Shown piece after piece: positions 51,601-64,000 of a stretch of DNA of 64,000 nt (positions are counted from its first letter, which is position 1; each line of letters starts with the position of its first letter). Source of the DNA: Acanthornis magna (lineage: Eukaryota; Chordata; Aves; Passeriformes; Acanthizidae). A program made the translations under genes and the position numbers. The notes below the pieces were generated by a model. That model saw only the letters and a program-made list of their open reading frames with translations. It was not told the origin of the DNA and did not search any database. Where the stretch lies: assembly GCA_036785705.1 (NCBI GenBank), contig JAWUZG010000051.1, positions 15,776,501 through 15,840,500 on the forward strand, in the 5' to 3' direction.

Positions 51601-51650
<50 letters not shown>
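51601..51650. repeat. (CA)25 dinucleotide microsatellite
   Basis: There are twenty-five uninterrupted CA units, preceded by ATA. It lies about 70 bp from the CR1 3' end. It is long and pure enough to be polymorphic in length. Confidence 0.99.
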
Positions 51651-51652
<2 letters not shown>

Positions 51653-54600
51653 GATTAACAGAAACTACCTCACTCTAAATTCACTTCCAAAAGAGAAGTC
51701 ATTTACTTATTAGCCTGTAAAAGCTCCACATTGCCAAGCAGCTACACTGAAAGATCTGCATTTTGAGGTTGTACTTCATGCAGTAGTAAAAGAACCCAAC
51801 ATTAAAATGTTGCATTTACAGTGGTCTTCCTCTTTTTTTCCAGCTAGTCATAAACGTCAGCAAGCTCACTGACACATACAGATAAAACCAACAAAGGCAA
51901 GAATGAGTGAAAACTGGAATCCGTGGAGTGAGTGAAGAGTATAATTGATTACAGTCACAGGGACCAGTGTTTCAGGGACATTTACAAATGCAGACACGAG
52001 TTCAGTCAAAGGGAATAGAGGAGGAACATATCTGTTTACAAACCCATCTGGTAAAAAGCTACAGAGAGAATATGCTGGGACAGAGCAATGCTCTTGCCCT
52101 AATGCACACTGGAGGTTATGGAAAACGAAACAGACACAAATGAGAGGGCTGCATGTTCTAAAGGCTGAAGTTACTTTAACATAACCAAGATCCTGAGCAA
52201 CAACCTCCAGAGATCTAGATTAAAAAATTGATAACACCACAGCATTTTATCCTATTTACTGCCTTTTAAGAGGACTATGCAAATCATACCATTTGCTGCC
52301 CATCTGTTTGCAGGGGGCACAGATGGTAGTCTAACACACTCTGTCTTCCCAAAGAAACCAAGCAGGTAGCCTTAATTCAGCCATTTTGATTTGCTTTTTT
52401 TTCTCAGCCTTCAGACATTAATACTTAACATAGTATTTGCTCCATGTGGATCTGTACAGCCAGAACACACATAACAGATGCAAGTTATTGCACGGGCAGT
52501 CACTGATGATAAATGCAACCATCTACAGTGGTTTCATACTAAACCCAACTGCATTTAAAACTGAAGTGCAAATGTTGTGTTAGTATTTGTTTTCCCTGTT
52601 TTTGTACTCTGCCACTGAATTTGCTGACAACAGATTTAGAGAATGTTTAAGTAATTTTTTTTGTGCTCTTCAAGCAAAAATGAAAGACTATATACATAAG
52701 GTCAAAACTTAGTATTTTTCACATTTTTCTTTAACAGAGATTTTTTCTTATGTTAGTGGAATTTTTAGCAACTAGTAACAGTGATCACAAGATGCAGATT
52801 TTCTTTGTAGCTGCCAGTTATGAAGAACAATTGGTGACAGCAGAAGATAGAATGAAAAGTGATCTTATTATCAGTCTTTTGTAAAAAGGTGTTGAAGTAA
52901 ATGTAACTAAAAATAAAAATACATTTTCCGAAACATTAATTCCTCCCCTTGCTACGGAAAAGATATACAGTAACTATAATAATACATTAAACCTTCCTCC
53001 ATATCATGATAGAGCCTGAGATCCACATTGTACTTTCTGTGTTTTAACAGAGACAGCACTTAGCCACTACTGGAAATCTTCACAGCAAGACTGCTTGTTT
53101 TCCCAAATGCTATTCCAGCCCCAACAACCAGACTAAGAGTAAGGTGATGAAGGTCCTATGGCAAATTATGTAGTCTATAGGAGATGAGAATCAATGATTA
53201 AATAATGTTCCTTCTTACATGAAATGGTTTCACTGTTTTGGCTAGTACAGATCGGGGAAAGAAGAACTTCTTTGTTCAATGGTGATAGAATAATTAACAG
53301 TTGTTGCAATTACTTCTGGCTAATTCTTTGTGCCAGGTACGTCACAGCAATGAGTCCCACATAATTCTAGTTCTGTGTTTCATGAGCAATTACGGAATTT
53401 TAAGAATAACACTGCCTTGCATACTGTTGTGCTATTCCAATTTAGGCAAAGCAGAAGCCATCAGGAGCACATATATGACTGTTTTTCGTAGGAAATTTTG
53501 TGCTCTGTCCTGCAATACGAATATCCTAGATTTTACTCTTATCAGGTGCTAAGACCCTCCCAAAACCACTTTGCTTAGTTTTATCGACAAATCAATATTG
53601 AACTGAAACAAAAAGTGAAAAGTTTCTACTGAAACAGTCAGATAATTCTATACTTCCCTAAAAATTATGAGCATCTTAATGAGGCATTCAAAAAAGCCCT
53701 CTAAACACAAAACAAATGCTTTCTATAACCAACTTCTTCTCTTTCTTAGTTAAATTCACAATTACCTGCTAAAACAACAAAATAAGAAATTAGTCCCTGA
53801 AAAACTCCAGACTACTAGTTATAAAGACAGTTAATAGGTTGTGAAAGTGAGGTGATTGTCCAATAATAGACGACTAGCAGAGCTTGTATACTGATTGACA
53901 TATTTATTGTATGAACTCAACTTTATAAATAAAATTGAGTAATAATTCTGTTAAAATTTCTGATTATACTGGAATAAGCAACAAGGTATACTGTGGAAAT
54001 ATAACCCTGAGGCTCAAAAGTAAAAGTGGATGGTTTGATGATGCGTTTTTTGTCTTATTCAGTAATTAATATGTCAGAAAATTTCCATGCATAACATCAC
54101 AGAACACTTTTGTTTAACTGAGAGATCTAAGGATACTTGGAGACATATATTATGCAAGGGTACTTTGGTCAGAAAAAATTGCCCAAATACACAGGTACTA
54201 ATGCATTGGGAAAGACAGCACTTGATCTTGACTCAGGCTTTGGAAGTGGTCAGTGGTTTAGAGATTCATTTTCTTGATTGTTTGAGCATTTCCATTGTTC
54301 CAAGGAATGTGCGCTATAAGATCAACATGCCAAAGGAAATAATTTAATTTCAGTGTGTATCGAACCACAAGATAATACAGATGCTGAGGTCGTACGCCGT
54401 GTTCTTTTTAGGCAGAGCAGTGCTGCCTAAAATATTAAATAATTCCATTACTCCACAGGAAACTGCTCACAGCTTGTTAGTCAGCTGATGAGCAATTCCT
54501 CAAATTCATCTACTGCTTCAACTCTATTATCTGTTTAGTATTGGATGATTCCAGGAGGTCTCTGGTACAACACAGAAAATACTTCACATTCAAAAACTTA

Positions 54601-57600
54601 TTAAAAGGAAGTTCAATATGTTCAACTAGGCAGTCATTTCATTCCTGCCCAAGAAAAACAGACAAATGACATCTCTATAAATTTCAGTTAGGGTATATTA
54701 ATATACAGCTCCTTTGCCAGTCAATGTATTTATTTTTGACTCTTAATAAATAAAGATGTTAATCTAGAATTTCATTTCTTAAGCAAGAATGGTCGCATAA
54801 AAGCACACAGGAACACGTGCTAATACAGTAGCCAAAACTGACAATAAAGCTATTCAAGTTTCAATTATTAAAATTAGAAAAATGTAAGAATTTAATTGAA
54901 GTAAATTTAATTGAGCATTTGACAAAATTTCAACCAATCATCTGGCGGGTTTTATTCTTCGGTTTAGTTCCATATAATTGACACTATAAATATGTGTCAA
55001 AGGCACCTGTGTCAAAAGGCATTTCAAATATCAGCCAACCTTAAATAGTTTTATTTTCTACTCTTGTAAAAGTCATATCTTGTAAAAGAAAATATTTCAG
55101 CAACAACTTACATGGAAGAGGCACTTTATTTTCTAGTCCAAGATACAGGTGCAATGGTATCTACATTTATCAGTTTTATAACCCTCCTGAGCCACATAAT
55201 TATTCCATCTGATTTTGAAATAAAGTACAATATAGGCCACAGTTAGTCAGCCCTTCTATTCAATGTACATGAAATAGGTAACCAGCAGCTGGCTAAAATG
55301 TATTTCAGGAAGTCTTTTTGGTGTAAATGAGTATGAACTATCATTTTGCCACTTTAAACAGACACTCGTAGATTGTGTTATACAAACTCATGTTAATGCT
55401 CATGTTTAATGTCAGCCTTAGAAGCATTTATGTTTTATTTGAATTAAAATTTATAATCACATTAGTTAGCATGGGTTAAAACATGCATAAAGGTTTGAAA
55501 GCATAGTTAGTGAATACTGAATAAGTTCCAAAGAGCATTTGCATTTTAAGAAAAGACCAGCTACTTCTGGGAATAAAATAGGACATACCACAAATCTCCC
55601 AGGATCCCAGTTCTTCCATGCCAATTACTGAAAATCTGCATGTTTCAGTGAAGCAGGACACTGTTTCAGAACTTGCCATACTAATACGGCATTATTTCAG
55701 AATAACCCAATTCTTGTTGGACAAGAATCAAGAAGGATCAAAACTACTTCTACATTTCCTTGGCAATTCTAATTAAAAAGACAGAGAGGTCTGCCTCCCT
55801 TGGAGGGATTATTCTTTGCAGATTTGGAGAGAACTGAAGCACTGCCACAGCTGAAGTGTATCTGGCTCTCCCAGGTAACTGACAGCATGATGGTGCTGGT
55901 GAGGGTGGTGGCTCCCAAAAATCCAAATCCCTCTCTACAGAACGAGGAGACCCAGCAGAGGCTGTGGAGGCTGGATGGTTATCAGTTCTGCCCTGTTCTA
56001 CCATTGCCATGATCTCTGGCAAGATCTGCTGGGTGTGTTATCTCCATCAGGAAGCAGACCTACAGTAACAGCTGCAGATGCAGCCTAGCACAGCATGACA
56101 CACCACCAGGGCCCTGCTTTCTACTCAAGACAATGAGAAAAATGCCTTAAGCTCAATCTAATTTGTGTTTCTGCAGTGTGATGTGAGGCAGGAAGCCTGC
56201 AGGGAAACAAACTGGGCAGAGGAAGCAAGATACAGTGTAGGCCATCCATTCTGCCTACTGGAGAAGTCGCCATTATAATTTTAATTATTAAGATAGGTTT
56301 AATCTAGGGAGAGACAGCTCTTACAGAGCAATCTGTCATATATGTAGCATGAGTAAAAGAGAGGAGAAACCTTGAGCAAAACAGGGAGAAATCCAGCTTC
56401 ACAGTATACACACACACATCAATTGCATGAGCTCCTCGCCACATTCATTTTCAGCAGTTGGAGATATTACTCATATGGCCATATTGAAGTTTAAGTATTT
56501 AAACTATAGGTAGGGTAAGAAAGGGAGCCCACCAATTAGTTAAAGCCTTTGACTTTCACTAATGTGAAGGTCAAAACAGAAATCTTTGCGAAGCTAAACA
56601 TGGAGGTGTAGTTAGCTTTCATTTTGTTAAACCCTAACAAACATTACTGACCATTCAGTAACATAAAAGCTTTATCGACTCTTTCCCATCCCACAAACAA
56701 TAATCACAAAAGTCACATTTCAGTAATCCTATATTGTCTGCAAGACTTCAAAAGCAGACTGAAATATAAAGATCACCTCTGCATGATCACTGTTCCTGCA
56801 CTTCTATATTCCTGATTTCCTTTCTTATTAATGCAAATTTATTAATCTAAATCGAGGGGGGGAAAAAAGAAGTTTTATTTTTCCAAGCACTGTTCCTCCA
56901 AATTCAGCATAAAAACTATCACCTAGATTAATTTTAAGATAGATGAAAGAATATAAATACAAAAGGTTGATATGGAGCAAGTGGGGAACAGAGATACTTA
57001 TCTCTGTTTGACTTCAGTGCACATAAACATCACATTGCTTGGGATGTCTGTCTAGGAAAACACTAGGGTGATTCTGAATTTGGAAACTGGACTGCCCATT
57101 TTCAGTTGTTGCATATTTCCTTATGGCTTAATTTACCAAAATGAGCAGGGGTTTTCTTACACTTGAAGCTCAAGAGTCTATCAACCTTTCAAACAAATAT
57201 ATATTTATTAAGGGATGCTTTGTGTGACCATGATTTATTTGTTAAATCAGCCCAAAAAAATCACACTGGAAAAGACAAATGCATGCACACATACAAACAT
57301 ATTGCAATGAAGAGAAATGTTTAAAAGAGGGGGAAAATATGAAGATAACAAGGAAAGAAGGATGTAATTTATTAATGTTTGTAAGAGGCAGAAAAATGAG
57401 ATCACTCCTACCAGAAAGTCACTGATTCAGCATAGAAAAATCAGAACTTGGTCATGCAAGAGGTATTTAAAAATTAAGGAATGGCAGAGAAACAAAAAGT
57501 TTACTTTCTGACATACTCCAGACAAAGTGAGGCGGAGGGGGGACACCAAAGAACCCTAAAAAACTCCCAGTTTTCTTCAACAGGGACTTCTAATGTTGTA

Positions 57601-60600
57601 ATTTTACTACTTTGGAAGGATTCAGAATTTTCAAAGAGTAGGTAAACAGATTTAGAACTTAGGTTTGCCCAAGGAAATGCCAGTATCGGTATAGATAAAG
57701 CAGGAGCTGTACAAGGTCTTCTGAGAATACTGATTTATTAGAACAAGCATTGACAAGACATACTCACAGGTACTGACAATGCTTGGAGGCTTTCTTGTCC
57801 AAATTTGCTGATGGATTGCTCTTACATATGAGATATACCCACATCCTAATATGTGATAAAAATGTAAGGCCATAGCTTGGGTAAAGTTACACAGTGTACA
57901 TGTTTTACTTCTCAGCACTAATTCGTAGCATAAAAACTGAACTGATTAATAAGTAAATGGAAAGAGAAGAAATGCCTGTGAAAAGGATGAAGTCAAACTG
58001 AACATGTTTAAAGGCAAATATTTATTCTTGCTGAGTGTCTCGGCTCCTCTCTGCCAAAGATAGGCATCACAACTTGAAACTGATAGGAGCCCACAACAGG
58101 TACCTTCCTGCAAGTTAAGCTATCATTACGTAGGACATTACATTGAATTTCTATATACATTTTTCCACAAGAACATGAAAACCTCACTAGAAGTCCTTTG
58201 CTGTTGCAGCCTACATTGAATCTTTCTTTTCAGGTTTGTCTTTGCCAATGAGCTCAGCTCTATACATGTAAAAGAGGTTAATTCCTAAACTGACCTTTGC
58301 TATCCAACTTAGTGTCCCATTTTTCTTGTGGCTTACTTTTAGTTTTGTCTGGTTTAAAGCAATCACTTGGGAGAGGGAGCTCGAGCTCTACCTTATCGAC
58401 AAATATTTCCCATGCTGTTCTTGCCAGGAATAAGAGAACTGCAAATTCACCACACCAAAGCTTTTTCAGGGACTAAGATCTGCATTTTCCTGACTACTAA
58501 GATGGCTCACTTTGAGGTTGCTCAAAGTGATTTCTGTGATGCCATAACAAAATTATGATTCTTTGTTGTTGTTTTTCTTAATTAGGCAATTTTAAATCCA
58601 AATCACACAGGCATTTATATTTCCCACAGCCTATTCTAATATTTAGCATTCATATTCATTGCACACTAATCATCTGTCAGACTTATTATTAATGATACTG
58701 TAAAATCATAGTGACAGTGTCAAATTTCAAGTGGTCCCTCTGACATTAAAAAATAATAGAATCAACAACATTTACCAAAAAACAATTAAAGCATCTGAAT
58801 GTTTTATCTACCTAATAACTCAATTACATACTATAGATTTCACACCTTTTTATTTTAAAAATCAGTAACACATCACAGTCAATACATTAAAGACAATAAA
58901 AAAGGCTGTGTCCCAGTTTAAGGAAGATTAATTTTTGCATGGACAATCCACAGCAGGTTAAAACCAAGTGTTACAAGTCAAAATATTCTTTTCCTTTACT
59001 ACCTCATGACAGTAAATACTTGTAATTTTCTTTCATTTCTTCTGAATTACATCTCTACAAGCTATCTGCTGTTCCAACTACTTTTTCATCTGGAAAGTAC
59101 AAACACTTCTGCTCACTGAATATACACATTACACATTATTTCCCTGCTATATTTGCTGATCCACAAATAAAATGTGACAAGAAATTAATTTACAATGCTA
59201 AATTTTGTATTTCCTCTATTCTGGTTACTCTGCCCCATTACTACCATAGTCTATGGTGCCTGGAAGAGCAAAATAGCTTTTTTGAAACTTAGAGATTCAG
59301 AGGAAATAGGGTTTTTTTTGTTGTTGCTATTCTTTGGAGTTTGGGAAGAGATTGTTTTTTAAATAATACAGGTAATACCCTAAATTTCTTTCAACTTCAA
59401 GATATTCATGCCTGTGGATGACCAATGCATTATGCATCCTGCTTTACCTAACAGAGTACAGAACAATCACAATAGCTTTAATGCATTCTACTCCAATGTT
59501 TTTAAAACCCTGTTTCCCGTGACAGACATTATCTTTGGATACAGAATACTCCGATTCTGGCCATATTTCTTCTGCAGTGATATCCCTAGCAATACTGTTC
59601 CTCTAGCACAATGCAAATGCCACAGCTGGACCCTGGTTTCACTGCTCTCCAGCCTGCTGAAGAGGAGAAATTCTTCAAATGAAGGAAATCGTGAAGAGCA
59701 AACTGACTGCAATTGTTTACTTAGCAAAGGCCTGGTAGAAATGCAGGTGGAAAAGCATAAATCAGGGCAGCTCCTTCTTTGTTTTAAGCCTAGTTTGAGT
59801 AAAATATTACAAATTCCAAGCTCTGCACTAAGACACTTTGCATATCAAAGTGTCCTGCATTAATTTAAGTATGTTTTGACATCTTCTTTGCAAGACATTA
59901 TGAAACCTGAACCAGATTCATTCTTAATTTTCCAAGACTCTCACTTTTTCTGGTGCTGCATCTATTGCAGATCACTACGTAGCATATAACGATATTCTAA
60001 AAGGTACAAGTAGTCAATTATTGATTGTCTAACCAAAGCTCTTTCTGTAACATCCTTTTAGAATTAGCTCTCTTCTTTTACCAGCTCAGATTTTACAAAT
60101 ATGCCAGCATTGCTGGATTAGCATTAACACAAACCATAAGAATAAAAAAATCCAGTAGACAAAGTACTATAAAAAAGATTCCTCTGTCTGAAATTAAATT
60201 TTTAGAAATAAAATTCTCTGACAGTTAATGGAAAAAAACCAATTTTCTTGGTTGTTGGAGCATGGAAATGTCTACTTCAACCTCTTGTATTACCTCAATG
60301 AATGCAATACTATTTAATAAAAGTCTGTCTTCCAAAAATGCAATAAAGATTTAAAGAAATGAAGATGCTATGACTTCCCTTGGTAATTAATTTCAAAGAC
60401 TAAGAACACATATTGCTAAAAATATTAAGGCAATTTGTCCAACTTAAATTTCAAGCCACTAATATATTTCTTTGTTACTTTAGACAATCTTTTCAGTAGA
60501 CATTTTATTCTTGTGGAAGGACACATAGAAAGCAGTTAAACCATCATTCCCTCTCCTTTTCAGTAAACTAAGTCAGACTCTCATCCTCAAGTCTCTCATT

Positions 60601-63600
60601 ATTGCTTCTTCCAGCCAAGCAGTTTTTGTTTCTCTCCTGTAAATCTATCAAGATTTCTACAGCTGTCGTTCACATTCACGAAAACAAAAAGACAAGGCAA
60701 GCAAAAAAGAGAGAAAACAGCGAAAGCTTCCCTAATAAGCACAGCATTCTGGTTATACAGCCCTTATCTAGATTTCACACACTGGTAATTTATATCTCCA
60801 CTATGAAATAATTCAACCACCAGTGCAGAATTAAACTAGTAATGCAGCAGTCAACTGTTAAACTTCAGTACCATTAACACACACTCCTGTTGGTAAGGCA
60901 ATTAACCAATTCTCTGAAAAATAACCCTCACATTAAGGTACAGAATCGTAAATAGAGAAGCATAACGTGTAATCACCTCTCAGCAAAATGAGACATGCAT
61001 TCTGATTCTTCATGGGAGATCATTTCATTACTTTTTATCTAAATTGCTAGCTGCTTGATGAGAAGACACCTTGTCCCTGAAGATGAAGCAGTTTACTGGT
61101 CTCCCATATATTAACATCATTAAGTCCTGGGGCAGTGAATGTGCCCCAGATCGGAAAATACAAACTCTTCCTCTTTGCACCTTCTTTCCTGGTGAAGATT
61201 AGACTGAGCCCTGGAGTCATATGGCAGGTATGAAGTCTGGCTGATGCTACTCACAAAAGTAATGAAGCTTCTGGTATGATTTGGGCTGCCACCTACAACC
61301 AGACTTGTGTGCTTCCTAACTAGGAAGGTTGCCAGAACAACAATGATCTGTAGCCAGCTGGTACAATCAAAGCTTTGTTATTGTGCAGCAGGGAGAGAGA
61401 GACTGAAAGATAAATTTTTAGGACATTTTGGGGACAAAAATCTGTCCAAGCAACGGATTTTTCAATGTTAATTATTTTGCTGTCTCTTCCACCTCTCCCC
61501 AGCCCTGCATTCTAAAACAAGATGTTTAACATTGAGTATAAAGTCAAGCACCAAGAAGTTAGGAATGTTTTCCTCAGCTCTAACAGAAGCTCTTATTTTG
61601 ATGATTAAACTATATGGAGATCAAGAATATGATTTTAATTTAGTAAGTCCCTTATTTTTCCTGATTACTGAGAAATAAATTACAAAACACAAAATCATTA
61701 TTGTATCATGAGAAAATTACTTTTTTTTTTTGTTTCAAAGAAAGCACCTAAAATTTTTAAAAATAAGCATTTTTCCATACACTAAAAAAAAAAACCAAAA
61801 AAGCTCCAAAGCACAACAGAGTAATTTTTCAAGAAGTGAAGCATTAGTTACGCTTAACAACTGTGATTGATTTTTCATTAGATATGGAGTTCTCACCTAG
61901 TGCTGTTAATTCCCTGGCTTTCACTAACAATTTAAAGTAACATGTTAAATAATAGAGAAATAATTTATTGGGCTTGATACAAAATGCTTTTGATTCTCTA
62001 ACTACATAAACTGCATTTAAAAAAAAAAAAAAGACGAAAATTTCAGGTGGACAAAAAACCACACAGACCATGTCAGGTAGGCAACAGCATGCAAGATTGC
62101 TTGATATTTTTTGTAATCCTAATTATCATCATGTCTCATACAGCATGAAAGCATATCTGTATTCTGCAGCTTAATACCATTTGGTTGTTGACCAGCACAA
62201 ATACAGAAGTCAGAAGAGAATGAAAAACATTTTTCATAGCATACATTCACTTGGCTGTTGTGTTTGTATTTTTTGTAAAGCAGAAAAGACCATGGTAGTC
62301 AGGAAATATCACTTTTTCAGACAGAAACACTCTTAACCCAATAAATAGCCCATTTAATAACTTATGAAAAAGTACATTTGAAATGACACAGGTAGGAAAG
62401 GTTGTTACCTCACACTTAAATCGGTTTGCCAAGCTATGATGTCTGATACAGAATCTGATCCAGAATCTGTTCCAGGTGTGCATAATAAAAAGGTCACTGA
62501 AGCAAAAATTAACACAGTCTGTGAAGACTCTGCTTGGTGACAAATACTGCAAGACTAAGACTAGTTTGTTTAAAGCCGGAAACTGTAGGGAACTTAGGAC
62601 AAGCCTGAAGAGAATTTTGTAATCATGAAAGATAAGGAAGAGCAAGAGTTCTTCCAATCCTTCAGGCCACATTTGCTTAAAGCAAGAAGATAAGGGAGCA
62701 GAAGGAGGTAGCCACTGAGTAGGAAGAGAAGATCTATTGAATTATGCAAAGCTACCTTAAGACAGCAGTAAAGAAAGGCTTACATTTATGGAAAGCACAG
62801 AGCACTGCTTCAGACATTTCCCCACAGTGGAGGGAGAGAACATACCACAGCCTTGACTCTGTGCTTCCTGCACTTTTCCCATCCTCATCACAGGAGAGCC
62901 ATTGCCCCTTGGCCCTGCCACGATCACACCACACAGAAGAGCTACCTCCTCCTTTCCTCCCAAGAGGGTGACCTCCAGAGTTCCCCAAGGGCTCAGGATC
63001 ACTGACATGAGCTCTTGTCAGGGCACAACCCAAAACATGGGGAAGGATAAAAACTCAGACCCATTGGGAGTGAGGTAGTTCCAAAGATGAATTAACAAGA
63101 AGAAACCTACCTCCACTTTCTCTGTACACCTGCAAAGGGGCACATCACTCCTGTATGGTTCCTCTTTGGCACCTAGAAAAGGTCTCATTTTTCTCTTCCA
63201 CCAGAGCTGCCTGTACACCAAGCTCCAGGCAATGCTGTTTTCCACTCCTTATTCTTCCCCTCTCCACCCTCCCATGGCTGAGAGGATTTGACAGCAAACC
63301 AGGGACACAATCTTTGCCCTAGGGATCCACCCAGCCACAAAAGACTGTGGATAGAGACATCATAAGGCAAATGGAAGACCTCTCTTTCCAAGGTAATTAA
63401 TAATTTTTGTGATTTGGCACCTGGAAAAAACTTGGGGAAGCATATGGGATATATTTTCAGTTATGTCATGTAATGAGCCTTTCCAACAGTTATTTTTGTT
63501 GTCACATGTATTTTTATGGTATAGCACTATTCCCATGATTAATAAGCTATTTTTAAAAACATACAGATATATAGCATTTAATTATTTTCCTTGGCTTTAA

Positions 63601-63710
63601 CAAAAATTGGTGAAGTAAAGCTCTGCAGACAGCTTGATGTAATTATACCAGTACATGATCTGGCATGCATAAATATGCTTAAAAGCATGCTCTACATAAT
63701 TAATATACTA

Positions 63711-63744
63711 TTTTGATATCTTTTTTGATATCTTTTTTGATATC
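63711..63744. repeat. 12-bp tandem repeat TTTTTTGATATC, about 2.8 copies
   Basis: The first copy lacks two T and the next two are perfect. Each unit contains the palindrome GATATC. Confidence 0.97.
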
Positions 63745-64000
63745 AGACTTTTTTTCTGACCTCCATATTTTGCAGGGGTTTTTTTTTTCAACTGGCTAAA
63801 TTTTTTACAGAAAATTATCTTCCATTCTTCACAGATTATGTATCTGGAGGTAAAACAAGAGATTTCATCAAATTTATTTTGAATTGTCCCTAAGTAAATA
63901 TAGCTTTCAATCTATCAAACCATCTGTCATACTCAATATGCAGAACATTATTGGTCATTTCAGCTTATATAAACATACATATCTACGCACACAAATATAA

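Larger units (their letters stand above)
46138..64000 (-). other. STXBP5L upstream intron, at least 17.9 kb, 5' end outside window
   Basis: This is all intron by inference: exon a begins in mid-gene and no upstream tomosyn exon (for example the one encoding PTALAFDP) was found. Near its 3' end lie a candidate upstream acceptor (46171-46172) and a TAATTAACCT repeat (46211-46243) suitable for branch points. Further out are a 19-bp-period direct repeat (47786-47820), a CR1 3' end (51476-51528), (CA)25 (51601-51650) and a 12-bp tandem repeat (63711-63744). GC-richer patches at about 55750-56060 and 62750-63300 are unexplained. A 151-codon plus-strand frame at 59408 and a 141-codon minus-strand frame at 62247 show no similarity and are judged spurious. 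Confidence 0.75.

Noticed and set aside
51601..51650. Repeat array resembling CRISPR-like periodicity
   Set aside because: It is a pure dinucleotide microsatellite in a vertebrate intron; there are no repeat-spacer units anywhere in the window.
59408..59863. Plus-strand 151-codon open frame
   Set aside because: No similarity or domain recognised and no splice context; an overlapping minus-strand frame exists too. A length expected by chance in 64 kb.
62247..62672. Minus-strand 141-codon open frame
   Set aside because: Phe/Leu-rich composition follows the AT-rich DNA; no tomosyn similarity and no plausible exon boundaries.

Overview
This window is intronic vertebrate DNA, almost certainly from a songbird (passerine). 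It is AT-rich and has no long open reading frame. It carries the signature repeats of bird genomes: CR1 LINE pieces and LTRs of a type I associate with passerines. One gene explains all the coding sequence I could find. It is a partial STXBP5L (tomosyn-2) gene on the minus strand, so its 5' side is at high coordinates. Six exons (46137-46056, 44025-43925, 22547-22413, 11686-11623, 5165-5082, 340-217) total 590 nt, about 0.9% of the window. They join without a gap or frame break into about 197 codons of the N-terminal WD40 beta-propeller. The ATG, the upstream exons, the second propeller and the C-terminal SNARE-like tail all lie outside the window.

Layout along the gene (right to left). 64000-46138 is at least 17.9 kb of an upstream intron, with a small CR1 3' end, a (CA)25 microsatellite and a 12-bp tandem repeat. 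Two exons flank a 2.0 kb intron at 46-44 kb. A 21.4 kb intron (43924-22548) follows and holds a solo endogenous-retrovirus LTR at 32108-33486. Next come exon c, a 10.7 kb intron with a decayed LTR 3' end and a CR1 3' fragment, exon d, a 6.5 kb intron with an ancient CR1 reverse-transcriptase relic, exon e, a 4.7 kb intron, and exon f.

Tomosyns are cytosolic, syntaxin-binding WD40 proteins that restrain SNARE-dependent exocytosis. The exons seen here build several blades of the first propeller. The paralogue call rests on short family-specific residue stretches recalled from STXBP5 and STXBP5L, not on a database search. I see no second gene, RNA gene, CRISPR array or undescribed system. The most interesting host-gene signal is a pair of in-frame alternative splice acceptors 33 nt apart in front of the first visible exon. 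The most interesting repeat signal is the large LTR with an internal purine-rich tandem array.
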